Of a stretch of 64,000 nucleotides of DNA, positions 42,913-52,323 are shown piece by piece. Each line of letters begins with the position of its first letter. Position 1 is the first letter of the stretch. Source of the stretch: Croceitalea dokdonensis DOKDO 023 (GTDB lineage: Bacteria; Bacteroidota; Bacteroidia; Flavobacteriales; Flavobacteriaceae); assembly GCF_001306415.1 (NCBI RefSeq), contig NZ_LDJX01000003.1, forward strand, positions 372,001 through 436,000, read 5' to 3'. A program made the position numbers and the translations under genes. Under the pieces are notes generated by a model, which did no database searches, was not told where the DNA came from, and was given only the letters and a program-made list of their open reading frames with translations.

Positions 42913-42940
42913 AAAGCCGAGATTTTTATATCTCGGCTTT
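42913..42940 (-). terminator. Terminator after tRNA-Leu
   Basis: AAAGCCGAGAT (42913-42923) and ATCTCGGCTTT (42930-42940) form a perfect 11-bp stem with a 6-nt loop; on the minus strand it is followed by a T run. Confidence 0.88.
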
Positions 42941-42949
42941 CCCTTTAAG

Positions 42950-43031
42950 TACTCGAGGTGGGAATCGAACCCACACTCCCGAAAGAACTGGATTTTGAAT
43001 CCAGCGCGTCTACCAGTTCCGCCACTCGAGC
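42950..43031 (-). tRNA. tRNA-Leu (CAA)
   Basis: On the minus strand the cloverleaf has acceptor GCTCGAG/CTCGAGT (one G-T pair), D-arm with GGTAGACGC, anticodon stem CTGGA/TCCAG with loop TTCAAAA (anticodon CAA), a long class II variable arm and the T-arm GTGGG-TTCGATT-CCCAC. At 82 nt it is a typical leucine tRNA. CCA is not encoded. Confidence 0.95.
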
Positions 43032-43101
43032 ATTTCCGTTAAACGGATTGCAAAGCTAAAAAAATATTTCATTTCAAAAACTAAAATTCATAGAATTATC
43101 C

Positions 43102-43131
43102 TTTACCAAGCCAGATTAATTTTTAAATTTG
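43102..43131 (+). promoter_or_regulatory. Candidate promoter of prs
   Basis: TTTA (43102-43105), an 18-nt spacer and TAAATTTG (43124-43131) fit the Bacteroidota promoter. The prs ATG is 40 nt downstream. Confidence 0.6.
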
Positions 43132-43171
43132 CACCTCGCAAAAAATAACCTATCTAAAAGCCTAGGAGAGA

Positions 43172-44113
43172 ATGCCGTACCAAGTTCCAGAACCCAAAAT
43201 ATTTGCCTGTACCCAAAGTACGGCCCTTGGTGAAAAAATAGCCAAGGCATATGGGGCCACCTTGGGCAAAATCCATTTTTCCAGATACAGTGATGGGGAG
43301 TTTCAACCTTCGTTTGAAGAATCCATCCGTGGTGCCAGAATCTTTATTATTGGATCCACCAACCCAAGCTCTGAGAATTTAATGGAGATGTTACTAATGT
43401 TGGACGCAGCCAAGCGCGCATCCGCAAGGCACATTACCGCGGTAATGCCTTATTTTGGCTGGGCAAGGCAAGATAGGAAGGATAAGCCAAGGGTTCCCAT
43501 TGCGGCCAAGTTAATTGCCAAGATGTTAGAGACTGCCGGTGCCACTAGAATTATTACCATGGATTTGCATGCAGATCAAATTCAGGGCTTTTTTGAAAAG
43601 CCTGTAGATCATCTGTTTGCCTCCACCTTGTTCTTACCTTATTTAAAGGAATTGAACCTAAAGAACCTGTGCATTGCATCGCCAGATATGGGCGGCTCCA
43701 AAAGGGCATATGCCTATTCTAGAAGATTAATGTCCGATGTGGTCATCTGTTACAAACAGCGTGCTAAGGCAAATGTGATTTCGCATATGGAACTTATTGG
43801 CGAAGTGACCGGAAAGAACGTAGTCTTGGTGGATGATATGGTGGACACCGCCGGAACGCTCACAAAAGCCGCAGATTTGATGATGGAGCGCGGAGCGGAA
43901 AGTGTTAGGGCAATCACCACGCACGGATTGCTGTCTGGCAATGCTTATGAAAAAATTGAAAAATCCCAATTGAAGGAATTGATCATAACGGATTCTATTC
44001 CCATAGAGGTAAAGAGTGATAAAGTGAAGGTATTGAGCTGTGCCAACCTTTTTGCAGACGTAATGCATAGGGTACACCATAATACCTCCATATCGTCCAA
44101 GTTTTTAATGTAA
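43172..44113 (+). CDS. prs: Ribose-phosphate pyrophosphokinase
   Basis: The enzyme makes PRPP from ribose 5-phosphate and ATP for nucleotide, histidine and NAD synthesis. Motifs include the flexible-loop region YFGWARQDRKDKPRVPIAAK, the divalent-metal site TMDLHADQIQGFF and the PRPP-binding loop VVLVDDMVDTAGT. The length of 313 residues is standard for class I. It probably shares a transcript with rplY and pth. Confidence 0.97.
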   Translation: MPYQVPEPKIFACTQSTALGEKIAKAYGATLGKIHFSRYSDGEFQPSFEESIRGARIFIIGSTNPSSENLMEMLLMLDAAKRASARHITAVMPYFGWARQDRKDKPRVPIAAKLIAKMLETAGATRIITMDLHADQIQGFFEKPVDHLFASTLFLPYLKELNLKNLCIASPDMGGSKRAYAYSRRLMSDVVICYKQRAKANVISHMELIGEVTGKNVVLVDDMVDTAGTLTKAADLMMERGAESVRAITTHGLLSGNAYEKIEKSQLKELIITDSIPIEVKSDKVKVLSCANLFADVMHRVHHNTSISSKFLM

Positions 44114-44191
44114 CGGCCCAAGGTTTGCAATCAGTTAACAAAAAGGAAAAGGAACGGCCAAAAAAGGAATAATTAATTTTTAATCTATATA

Positions 44192-44827
44192 ATGAAGTCA
44201 ATTACAATCAAAGGATCTAAAAGAGAAAGCGTGGGCAAGGTAGCTACCAAGGCCTTACGTAATGCTGGAAAGGTTCCTTGCGTACTGTACGGAGGGGATA
44301 ATGCAATGCACTTTTCAGCTGATGAACTCGCGTTCAAACACTTAGTGTATACTCCCAACGCCTACACTGCGGTAATTGAGTTGGAAAACGGCGATACGTT
44401 TGATGCCGTTTTACAGGACATCCAATTTCACCCGGTAACGGATAGAATCCTTCATGTCGATTTTTACCAGTTGTTTGAGGACAAAGCGGTAACCATGAAC
44501 ATTCCCGTAAGATTGGAGGGGAATTCGCCAGGGGTAAGAAATGGTGGGCGTTTGCTCTTTAGAAAACGTAAACTAACGATTAAGGCATTGCCAAAATTGT
44601 TGCCGGATTTTATCACCATTGATATTTCAAAACTAAAAATTGGGGGTACCATTACCGTGGAGACCTTGCTAAATGATGATTATACCATCATGCATCCAGA
44701 AAGCACTGCAGTTGTTCAGGTAAAAGCCTCTAGAAATGCCGTCCTTGATGACGAGGAAGAAGGTGAAGAAGGAGAAGATGGCGCAGCAGAAGGTGCTGAA
44801 GCCCCAGCTTCCGAAGCTGCTGAATAA
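44192..44827 (+). CDS. rplY: 50S ribosomal protein L25/TL5 (CTC type)
   Basis: This 211-residue long form has an N-terminal 5S rRNA-binding domain ([29 protein letters not shown]) and a C-terminal beta domain ([22 protein letters not shown]), then an acidic Glu/Ala/Gly tail. The pairing with prs upstream and pth downstream is a common bacterial order. A strong terminator follows. Confidence 0.95.
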   Translation: MKSITIKGSKRESVGKVATKALRNAGKVPCVLYGGDNAMHFSADELAFKHLVYTPNAYTAVIELENGDTFDAVLQDIQFHPVTDRILHVDFYQLFEDKAVTMNIPVRLEGNSPGVRNGGRLLFRKRKLTIKALPKLLPDFITIDISKLKIGGTITVETLLNDDYTIMHPESTAVVQVKASRNAVLDDEEEGEEGEDGAAEGAEAPASEAAE

Positions 44828-44852
44828 AGCATGCCCCGTCTAAGGGTGCGGA

Positions 44853-44886
44853 GCATCCAGAATCTATATGATTCTGGATGCTTTTG
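44853..44886 (+). terminator. Terminator after rplY
   Basis: GCATCCAGAATC (44853-44864) and GATTCTGGATGC (44870-44881) form a perfect 12-bp stem with a 5-nt loop, then TTTTG. Because pth begins only 25 nt later, it may attenuate rather than fully stop transcription. Confidence 0.75.
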
Positions 44887-44910
44887 TATTTTTGCCAAAA
44901 TCCATTGTAC

Positions 44911-45540
44911 ATGCCCTCTTGGTTTTCTAAGCTTTGGTCTGGCCCAAAAACGATTATAGAAGAAACTGATTCCATGAAAAAATTTCTAGTGGTAGGCTTG
45001 GGCAATATTGGCCCCAAATATGAGAATACCAGGCATAACATAGGTTTTAAAATTCTTGACAAGTTGGGCGTGGAAGAGGAGCTTACGTTTACAGATGCCA
45101 AGCTGGGTGCCATAACTACCTTTACCTATAAGGGGAAGACCGCCCTTTGCCTAAAACCGGCTACCTTTATGAATCTTAGTGGTAAGGCCGTTAGGTATTG
45201 GAAGGAAAAGGAAAATATTCCGTTGCAAAATATTTTGGTGATAACAGATGATATCAATCTCCCTTTTGGGACCATTAGGATAAAGGCAAAAGGGAGTGAT
45301 GGTGGGCACAACGGATTAAAAGACGTCCAACATATGCTACAGACCACCAAATACCACAGGTTTAGATTTGGGGTTGGTGCGGATTTTGGTCAGGGACGTC
45401 AGGTAGATTATGTGCTTGGAGAATGGAACCAAGCGGAAAACAAGGCCCTTCCGGAACGCCTACAACAAGCAACGGCTGCCATAAGGTCATTCATGTTTGC
45501 TGGGCCAGCAAACACCATGAATCAATTTAACGGGACTTAA
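44911..45540 (+). CDS. pth: Peptidyl-tRNA hydrolase
   Basis: The enzyme releases tRNA from peptidyl-tRNAs that drop off the ribosome. The catalytic His and Asn lie in NTRHNIGF, and LKPATFMNLSGKAV and SDGGHNGLKD are further signatures. The ATG at 44911 adds about 20 residues (MPSWFSKLWSGPK) before MKKFLVVGLGNIG; this short extension is usual in flavobacterial Pth, though the second ATG is a possible start. The stop overlaps the convergent lipoprotein gene by 4 nt. Confidence 0.93.
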   Translation: MPSWFSKLWSGPKTIIEETDSMKKFLVVGLGNIGPKYENTRHNIGFKILDKLGVEEELTFTDAKLGAITTFTYKGKTALCLKPATFMNLSGKAVRYWKEKENIPLQNILVITDDINLPFGTIRIKAKGSDGGHNGLKDVQHMLQTTKYHRFRFGVGADFGQGRQVDYVLGEWNQAENKALPERLQQATAAIRSFMFAGPANTMNQFNGT

Positions 45541-46220
45541 AGCACCTTAAAATCAAATACTCCGGAATCTGAGGTGTTGCCCTTTGCATCTAGGCTGATT
45601 ATTTTCCAAAAATAAACCGTTCCGGGATTTACGTCTACCATAAATTCTTCCTCGTTTGATGCAAGGGTGGCTACCGTTACCGTAGGCGGATTGGTTTCCC
45701 CAAAATACAGCCGATACTCCGTAATATCATCTTCTACGTCTGCCCCCTGCCATCTTAACATGACGGTGTTCTCCGCACTTGCTTGGAGGGTGGTTCCTGA
45801 CTCTGGGCTTAGTATTCTGGCAGGAAAAGGGGCGTAGGAAGTCTGGGCCCCGGCGTTGTAAAAAAGCCATACATCACTCGTTATAATCTCTTCTGTTTCC
45901 TCGTTTTGTGTCCTTACGGACCATGAAAAGGGAGTACCTTTTTCAATTTCCAGTGCTATGGCGGTTTGGGCGGTACTTATTTCCTGCGGAATATTGGTCA
46001 CGAGGTTTAAGACGTTGAGCGTATAAATGTCCGTGTTGGCCGCAGCTTCCCACTCAAAGGTCACCCTGCTTTTGTTTTGGCCTACCTCCACACCAGTGGT
46101 ACATTCAGAATTCTCTATCGGAAAAAGGAGATTGGCTTTGGAGGGCCCGGGCGGGGGGCCATCATCTTTGCCGCAGGAAAGCAGCACCAATAGACTCATT
46201 AAAAGTGCCAATTTTTTCAT
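45537..46220 (-). CDS. Lipoprotein with fibronectin-III-like domains
   Basis: The signal peptide MKKLALLMSLLVLLSC has a lipidated cysteine at residue 16. The mature 210 residues form two FN3-like repeats, each with a strand pattern FEWEAAANTDIYTLNV / PFSWSVRTQNEE and LRWQGADVEDDITEYRLY / VYFWKIISLDAKGN. Such modules bind carbohydrate or protein at the surface. The ATG at 46220 overlaps the stop of the metalloprotease gene (ATGA), so the two are translationally coupled and probably act together. Confidence 0.82.
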   Translation of the reverse strand: MKKLALLMSLLVLLSCGKDDGPPPGPSKANLLFPIENSECTTGVEVGQNKSRVTFEWEAAANTDIYTLNVLNLVTNIPQEISTAQTAIALEIEKGTPFSWSVRTQNEETEEIITSDVWLFYNAGAQTSYAPFPARILSPESGTTLQASAENTVMLRWQGADVEDDITEYRLYFGETNPPTVTVATLASNEEEFMVDVNPGTVYFWKIISLDAKGNTSDSGVFDFKVL

Positions 46221-49200
46221 TGCTTCAACATTTTTAAGGTTTGGCCTTGGGCGTTGGTACCCAACTTCACAACATAAGTTCCGGAGGTCAAAAAGCTTGC
46301 ATCCAGCCTTATTTCCCGGTTGGCCACAGGCAACCATTTCCTAAACAATAAGCTGCCGTCCATGGCAAAAATAGCCAGCTGAACCTTATCCTTTTGGGTA
46401 TTGGTAAAAATGGAAAAACTATCGTTTACAGGATTTGGGTACAATACGGCGGTTTCTGTAACAAAAAAGACTTCTTCATAACTGCCTTGGCATTCCAATG
46501 GGGTGGTTACCCGTACTAGCTGGCTCCCCTGTCCTAGGGTTAACGTAATGTTGTTTTTGGTGGTCTGGGTTATCACACCGTTAATTTCAATGGTATAAAA
46601 AGAGGCCCCGTTAAGTTCCAGTTCCAATTCGTTGGTCTCCGTTAAAAGGGTGCTAAGCACACTTAGGCTTTCCGGTTCTGTAATATTGACCTCAAAACAA
46701 CTTTCCCTAAATAAGACCGTGCCGTTCCCACCAGTGATGCATAGGCTATACGCTCCAGCGGCGAGCCTGTTAAAACTGGCCGCCTCGTTAAAGGGCATAC
46801 TCACGTTGGTGTCCGGGCCTGTAAGGATGGCCGTGTAGTCTATAGAGGTGTCCATGGCACTGATGGTTATTTGGCCATCATCACTGGTTCTGCAACTTTC
46901 GCTTTGGATTTCCAAGTTAAAATTGTTAGTGGGAAAAAGGTTGAGGGCGCAGCCCGATGTATCTACCAGACTACCCTTGGGAGTTCCCAGACATAAATCG
47001 TCCCCATCATCAAAAACCCCATCTTCGTCCTCATCCGGTCTAAATACGCCCTCCACGCAAAACTCCAGTGAAAAAGACTTTAACTCACCTCCGTCCGATG
47101 CCAAGGTGTCTTCAATGCTCAGTATCCATTCCCCAATTATGGATTCCCCGTTGAACGATTCTAAGCTACCCAAGGGTTGTACGGTGCCGCTTATGGCAGG
47201 ATTACCGCTGCAGGCAAATGGGTCGCCATCAGCATCAAAAACGGCATTTAGATTATTGGCAGAACCACAATTATTGGAAAGTAAGGTAACTACTGTACCA
47301 GAGGGGGATGTTAGCCGTATAATAAGGTCTTCCAGAAAGGTATGGTCTATTTCCAGACTAACATTAACGTCCGATAGTCTTAAATCCTCAACAAAGAACA
47401 AACTTGTAGAGATGGTACTAGGCACATCTGCCGGAATGCCGATGGATAAGGATCCGCTGCCATCAAATAACTTACAATTGATGTCCGCCGTGCTAAATGC
47501 AAAGGCTTCTGTAAATACGCCTGCTCCACAGTCATTTTTGGGCCTAACCCTCCAAAAATACGATGTGGAAGGAAGCAAATTTTCACTGGTAAACCTATTC
47601 CCGCTGACGGAGGCCGTGGTAACGATATCCGTAAACGTGTTGTCCGTGGCAATTTCAATATCATAGCCAGATGCGTTGATGTCCGGCACCCATTGAAATG
47701 ATGGGTTTACCGCTGTGCCCGTGGCACCGTTTTCGGGAAACCGCAGCATCAAAGGGTCAAAACTTGTCCCAAAAATATGCAGGGTTATGGGCAGGGTTAC
47801 GGTTTGGCCAGCCGCCGATGCCGTGAGGCTTATGGGGTATTCGCCAACCTCTAAAGTACTGGTATTGGTAAAGCTAATATTGATAGCGGTGCCCGATGTA
47901 TTGGTAGCACTGGGATCAAAGGCTATACCAAGTCCAGCAGGGGCATCGGCAGCAAAAGTCACCGTCTCCGAAAAGGAAGCTAAGGTGTCATAAGTGGCCA
48001 AGAGCGCCGCATCATCACCTTGGCATACGGATAGCGAAACGTCTTCCAAAGCAAGGGAAAATGCTTGTTCCCCAATGGTGAAATTGGTGCTGTTCACCGC
48101 ATAAAAAATAGTGTTATCGGCCTTGACCATGATACGGGCTTGGGCAGTAGCTATATTGGGCAGTTGTACTTTGGCCATCCCTGTATTGGGTACGTTGTCC
48201 GCTAATGTTGTCGTAAAGGTCTGGCCACCGTCTACAGAAAGCAGAATGCTTACCGTTGCAGTGTTTATGGGAGGTTGGTCCGTATTGGCAACGTCCCAAA
48301 GGATTTCTTCAACGCTTCCCCCGGAAAGGGTCATTGGGCTATTTTGCGATAGCACTACAAAAGGGCCTGCGGTATTGTTGACCCGGACGCGCAAACTGTC
48401 CGAGGCCACTTGGCCACCGCCAATGGCATTGTCGCGAACGGTCAGGGCAAAGTTTAAATCGCGTCTTACATTGGAAACCGTTTCCCATGCACTGCTTTCC
48501 GGAGGGTTGGTCTGGGTAAGTTCCCCGGCAATCACTCTAGATAGGCTTGGAAAATACCTCAAGGAGTCCGTGGAGGGTGGCAAGGACCTAAAGTTGGCCC
48601 CAGCAGGATTTTGGGGTCCAAACGTATTGGTGACCACCACACCATCATCAATTTGCTCCCAAGCATAGGTAAGTACATCGGCAGGGTCCGAGTCTGTGGC
48701 GGATCCTGAAAGCACAAATGCCGTTCCCACGGGAATGGTATAATCTAAAGCAGCTGTTATCTCGGGAGGGTTATTGGTCAAGGGTTCCGAAACGCCACAA
48801 GAAACGGTGCCTAAGTAGTCGGTAATCTGAACGATGCTGACATGATGAAAATAATCATCACCCACTGGGGCTACGTTGTTGTCCCTGACGATACCCGCAT
48901 AGCCCATGATGGTGGTGCCACTCGCGGGTTCTACCTGTACCCCGGTTCCCTCTGACTCAAAAGACCAGGTATGGTTAGCACCAAACTGATGCCCCAGCTC
49001 ATGTGCCACAAAATCCAGGTCAAAACGGTCTCCTTCTGGTTGCAGTGCGGACGCAAACGCACTTCCTTTACGGTTGTCAATACACACGGAGCCTATAAAA
49101 CCTGCATTGCCATTGTCATTGTCTACATTAAATAAATGTCCCACATCATAATTTTCTTCGCCAATAATGGTGCTTAACGTGTTCTGTACCTGCGAATTCA

Positions 49201-49975
49201 GATTCCCGGTGTAGGGGTCCGTATCGGCATCGGTGAAAATGATCTGGTCGTTGTTGGGAACCAGTTCCAAGGTCACCGCAACATCGGTTTCAAAAACTTG
49301 GTTTATTCTGGTTAAACTGGCATTAATGGCGGCGAGGGCATCTGCCACTGTACCCCCATGGTAAGCCGTATAGCTTCCGCTGGCACTAATGGCAATCCTA
49401 AATTTTCTGAGATTTTGGTCGGTGACCAGCAAATTACCCGGAGCTGCTGGTGGTGCCAAGGTTTTTCCTTCTTCGGTGTGGCATTCAAAGCCCTTGCCAG
49501 TGGAACGTTCACTTCCTTTGTGCAGGCTGTAAATCGCAGCGCTGCCCTTTTCTTTGTCTATAAAAGCGCGTTTAGCCTGTAGATGGTCTACCAGCATTGC
49601 CTGTAAACCTTTATGGGACCAACTAAAGCGTACTGTTTTGGTCTTATTATGGTTCCATCCCACAAAAGATGTGATCTGCGGGTATTTGGCTGCCAACCGT
49701 GGATGGAAAACAGAACGCTCCTTAACATAAAATGTTTCAAAACCACCATGGGCCAATGGAAACTGCAAAGTACCTTCCTTTCCCGCTTTGGTTTGGGCCA
49801 AGGCTTTGGCAAAAAGGACCTCATTCAGTTCCAAATAAATGGAGCTATCGGATGGGTTGCCAGAGGTTTGCCTAGCACTATTGGATTTAGGCAACCAATA
49901 CCCCTGTTGAGACCAAGCCGAAAACCCACTAAAAAGTATGGTTATTGATAAAACAAAATGTAATTTAGCTTTCAT
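46217..49975 (-). CDS. Secreted reprolysin-like metalloprotease with type IX secretion signal
   Basis: The 1252-residue protein has a signal peptide, an N-terminal propeptide-like region, a metzincin zinc site HELGHQFGANH (about residue 327) with a downstream Met-turn candidate TTIMGYAG, then Ig/PKD-like and FN3-like domains, a P-domain of proprotein-convertase type (LSDVNVSLEIDHTFLEDLII), and a C-terminal sorting domain of the type IX system (YPNPVNDSFSI ... TSGTYVVKLG). It would be secreted to the surface or medium and digest proteins. It is divergent from ribF. Confidence 0.9.
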   Translation of the reverse strand: MKAKLHFVLSITILFSGFSAWSQQGYWLPKSNSARQTSGNPSDSSIYLELNEVLFAKALAQTKAGKEGTLQFPLAHGGFETFYVKERSVFHPRLAAKYPQITSFVGWNHNKTKTVRFSWSHKGLQAMLVDHLQAKRAFIDKEKGSAAIYSLHKGSERSTGKGFECHTEEGKTLAPPAAPGNLLVTDQNLRKFRIAISASGSYTAYHGGTVADALAAINASLTRINQVFETDVAVTLELVPNNDQIIFTDADTDPYTGNLNSQVQNTLSTIIGEENYDVGHLFNVDNDNGNAGFIGSVCIDNRKGSAFASALQPEGDRFDLDFVAHELGHQFGANHTWSFESEGTGVQVEPASGTTIMGYAGIVRDNNVAPVGDDYFHHVSIVQITDYLGTVSCGVSEPLTNNPPEITAALDYTIPVGTAFVLSGSATDSDPADVLTYAWEQIDDGVVVTNTFGPQNPAGANFRSLPPSTDSLRYFPSLSRVIAGELTQTNPPESSAWETVSNVRRDLNFALTVRDNAIGGGQVASDSLRVRVNNTAGPFVVLSQNSPMTLSGGSVEEILWDVANTDQPPINTATVSILLSVDGGQTFTTTLADNVPNTGMAKVQLPNIATAQARIMVKADNTIFYAVNSTNFTIGEQAFSLALEDVSLSVCQGDDAALLATYDTLASFSETVTFAADAPAGLGIAFDPSATNTSGTAINISFTNTSTLEVGEYPISLTASAAGQTVTLPITLHIFGTSFDPLMLRFPENGATGTAVNPSFQWVPDINASGYDIEIATDNTFTDIVTTASVSGNRFTSENLLPSTSYFWRVRPKNDCGAGVFTEAFAFSTADINCKLFDGSGSLSIGIPADVPSTISTSLFFVEDLRLSDVNVSLEIDHTFLEDLIIRLTSPSGTVVTLLSNNCGSANNLNAVFDADGDPFACSGNPAISGTVQPLGSLESFNGESIIGEWILSIEDTLASDGGELKSFSLEFCVEGVFRPDEDEDGVFDDGDDLCLGTPKGSLVDTSGCALNLFPTNNFNLEIQSESCRTSDDGQITISAMDTSIDYTAILTGPDTNVSMPFNEAASFNRLAAGAYSLCITGGNGTVLFRESCFEVNITEPESLSVLSTLLTETNELELELNGASFYTIEINGVITQTTKNNITLTLGQGSQLVRVTTPLECQGSYEEVFFVTETAVLYPNPVNDSFSIFTNTQKDKVQLAIFAMDGSLLFRKWLPVANREIRLDASFLTSGTYVVKLGTNAQGQTLKMLKQ

Positions 49976-50029
49976 CGAACGTGGGGCGTCATATGGGCAA
50001 AAATAAGCCTTTTTTATTCTTTTAGTAGT

Positions 50030-50953
50030 TTGAAAACATTCAACGGAATCTCAAAATTTAAGTCGGCCGAGCCAACCATCATTACCATTGGTACCTTTGA
50101 TGGCGTCCATATTGGACATCGCACTATTTTACAACGTCTCATAAACAATGCCAAAACCAAAGGGCTTAAATCTGCCGTGCTTACTTTTTTCCCGCATCCT
50201 AGAATGGTGCTACAGAAAGATACGGATATCAAGCTTTTGAACACCCTAGTGGAAAAAAAGGAATCCATGGAAGCGCTGGGCTTGGATTACCTTATTGTGC
50301 ATCCGTTCACCAAGGAATTCTCCAGGTTATCTGCCTTAGAGTTTGTGCGGGACCTTTTGGTAGATCAATTACGGGTTAAAAAGGTGATCATAGGATACGA
50401 TCATAGATTTGGCCGTAATAGAAACGCAAACATCAAAGACCTCATTGGCTTTGGACATACTTTTGGTTTTGAGGTGGAGGAAATACCCGCCCAAGAAATA
50501 GATGATGTGTCCGTGAGTTCCACTAAAATAAGAAGGGCGTTGTTATCAGGGGACGTACACACGGCAAATGGGTACTTGGGATATCATTATATGGTCAGTG
50601 GAACGGTAAGGAAGGGTAAAGGCTTAGGCCATCAGATGGGGTTTCCAACGGCAAATTTAGCAGTGGCAGAAGCCTATAAGTTAGTCCCGGAAAATGGGGT
50701 CTACGCGGTACACGCCTTTTTGCAGGGGACAAAAGTACATGGGATGATGAATATTGGCTATAACCCCACCGTAAACGGCACGGAAAAGAGTATTGAAGTG
50801 CATTTCTTTGATTTTGAGGGCGATTTATACGGCCAAAGCATTGAGGTGCGCTTCTTGAAAAAAATTCGTGATGAGAAAAAATTTGCCTCCGTGGTATTGC
50901 TTAAAGAACAACTACAAAGAGACCGGGAAACCTGCTTGGGGCTAATCACCTAA
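50030..50953 (+). CDS. ribF: Bifunctional riboflavin kinase/FAD synthetase
   Basis: The N-terminal adenylyltransferase domain shows TIGTFDGVHIGH and the second nucleotidyl motif VSSTKIRRAL; the C-terminal riboflavin kinase domain shows GHQMGFPTANL and YNPTVNG. Together they convert riboflavin to FMN and FAD. The start is TTG at 50030 (MKTFNGISKFKS), the first that keeps the conserved N-terminus. The HTTM gene follows after 3 nt. Confidence 0.93.
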   Translation: MKTFNGISKFKSAEPTIITIGTFDGVHIGHRTILQRLINNAKTKGLKSAVLTFFPHPRMVLQKDTDIKLLNTLVEKKESMEALGLDYLIVHPFTKEFSRLSALEFVRDLLVDQLRVKKVIIGYDHRFGRNRNANIKDLIGFGHTFGFEVEEIPAQEIDDVSVSSTKIRRALLSGDVHTANGYLGYHYMVSGTVRKGKGLGHQMGFPTANLAVAEAYKLVPENGVYAVHAFLQGTKVHGMMNIGYNPTVNGTEKSIEVHFFDFEGDLYGQSIEVRFLKKIRDEKKFASVVLLKEQLQRDRETCLGLIT

Positions 50954-50956
50954 CTC

Positions 50957-52270
50957 ATGCAACATTTTTTGTTCAAAAGAATAGATAATGCGCAGCTCAT
51001 CATCTTTAGGGTATGTTATGGTCTGCTTGTTTGTATGGAATGTTTTGGGGCCATAGCAACCGGTTGGGTGCATCGGGTATTTATCGCTCCTAAATTCACC
51101 TTTACTTTTATTGGCTTTGATTGGTTGCAGCCCTTACCGGGAAATGGAATGTACTTTTACTTTGCCTTAATGGGGATTTTGGGCATATTCATTACGGTGG
51201 GATATCGTTATCGTTTAGCTGCATTTGGCTTTGCTTTTATGTGGACCGGGGTGTACCTCATGCAAAAAACGGCATACAACAATCATTATTATCTGCTCAT
51301 GCTCTTGGCGTTTATCATGGCCTTCTTTCCCGCAAACAGGAACTTGTCCTTGGACGCCAAGTTAAACCCTGCCATTAAGACGGATTTGATGCCAAACTAT
51401 ATTCGCTGGATCATTATTTTACAACTGTTCATTGTCTATACCTACGCTGCTGTGGCCAAATTATATGGGGACTGGTTTGATCTCACGGTGATAGAGGTTT
51501 TAATGCAGGGCAAAAAAGAATTGCCAGTACTAGGGGAGGTATTGCAGCAAAGATGGACACATTGGATCATTGCCGGATTTGGAATTGTTTTTGACCTGCT
51601 GGTGGTACCTGCCTTGCTTTGGAAACCTACTAGAAAAATTGCCTTTCTCCTAGGCATCTTCTTTCATCTCTTTAATAGCATAGTTTTCCAAATTGGGATT
51701 TTTCCTTACCTGTCGTTGGCCTTCTGCTTGTTCTTTTTTGAGCCACAGACCCTTAGGAAACTATTCTTTAGAGGAAAGGGGGTTAAGGTTCCAGAGGCAA
51801 TTTGGGTTCCTGCACATAGCAATTTATTGTTGGTGGTTTTGGGAGTATATTTTACGGTTCAGCTAGTGCTGCCCCTGCGTCATTTGGCAATTAAAGGAGA
51901 CGTACTTTGGACGGAAGAAGGGCACCGCTTAAGCTGGCGCATGATGCTACGTAGCCGGCAGGGTTTGGCAGAATTTACTGTTGTTGATAAGGCTACCCAA
52001 GAGAAACATCAGGTAGACCTTGGTCAGTATCTAAGTAAAAAACAGCAACGTAAGGTAGGTTGTTATCCAGATTATATTTGGCAATTTGCCCAACACCTTA
52101 AAAAAGAGTACCAAGCCAAAGGAAAGGACGTTGGTGTATATGTATCTGCCAAGGTAAAGGTAAACAAGGGTCCGTGGGGGGCATTTATAGACCCAAGGGT
52201 AGACTTGACGGCTGTACCCTGGCAACACTTTACGCACCACGAATGGATTTTGCCACAAGAAAACCAATAA
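50957..52270 (+). CDS. HTTM-domain membrane protein (vitamin K-dependent gamma-carboxylase-like), ribF-linked copy
   Basis: The 437-residue protein is a paralog of the HTTM protein at 38579: both start with a helix FRVCYGLLVCMECFG / FRILFGLMMVW, share an NNHYYLLMLLAFIMAFFPANRNLSLDAK / NHYYFVSVLSFLLIFIPANAYFSLDAK region and a LWTEEGHRLSWRMM / FWTEEGYRFSWRVM segment. It follows ribF by 3 nt, so it is co-transcribed with FAD synthesis. Bacterial members have no proven function; the family in animals carboxylates glutamate in a reduced-vitamin-K-dependent reaction. Confidence 0.8.
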   Translation: MQHFLFKRIDNAQLIIFRVCYGLLVCMECFGAIATGWVHRVFIAPKFTFTFIGFDWLQPLPGNGMYFYFALMGILGIFITVGYRYRLAAFGFAFMWTGVYLMQKTAYNNHYYLLMLLAFIMAFFPANRNLSLDAKLNPAIKTDLMPNYIRWIIILQLFIVYTYAAVAKLYGDWFDLTVIEVLMQGKKELPVLGEVLQQRWTHWIIAGFGIVFDLLVVPALLWKPTRKIAFLLGIFFHLFNSIVFQIGIFPYLSLAFCLFFFEPQTLRKLFFRGKGVKVPEAIWVPAHSNLLLVVLGVYFTVQLVLPLRHLAIKGDVLWTEEGHRLSWRMMLRSRQGLAEFTVVDKATQEKHQVDLGQYLSKKQQRKVGCYPDYIWQFAQHLKKEYQAKGKDVGVYVSAKVKVNKGPWGAFIDPRVDLTAVPWQHFTHHEWILPQENQ

Positions 52271-52297
52271 AACCACCTGGCTTAGCGCGCAAAAAAT

Positions 52298-52305
52298 TAA
52301 ATTTG
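52298..52305 (+). promoter_or_regulatory. -7 box of serS
   Basis: TAAATTTG, 18 nt before the serS ATG, matches TAnnTTTG. No clear -33 partner is seen. Confidence 0.4.
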
Positions 52306-52323
52306 CCCAGCAAATAAACAGCT

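Noticed and set aside
42720-42998. 92-codon plus-strand open frame
   Set aside because: It overlaps tRNA-Leu and its terminator and shows no domain or coding pattern.
46848-47666. Long plus-strand open frame within the protease gene
   Set aside because: It is antisense to the secreted metalloprotease, whose domains are clear; the antisense product is Ser/Leu-rich without features.
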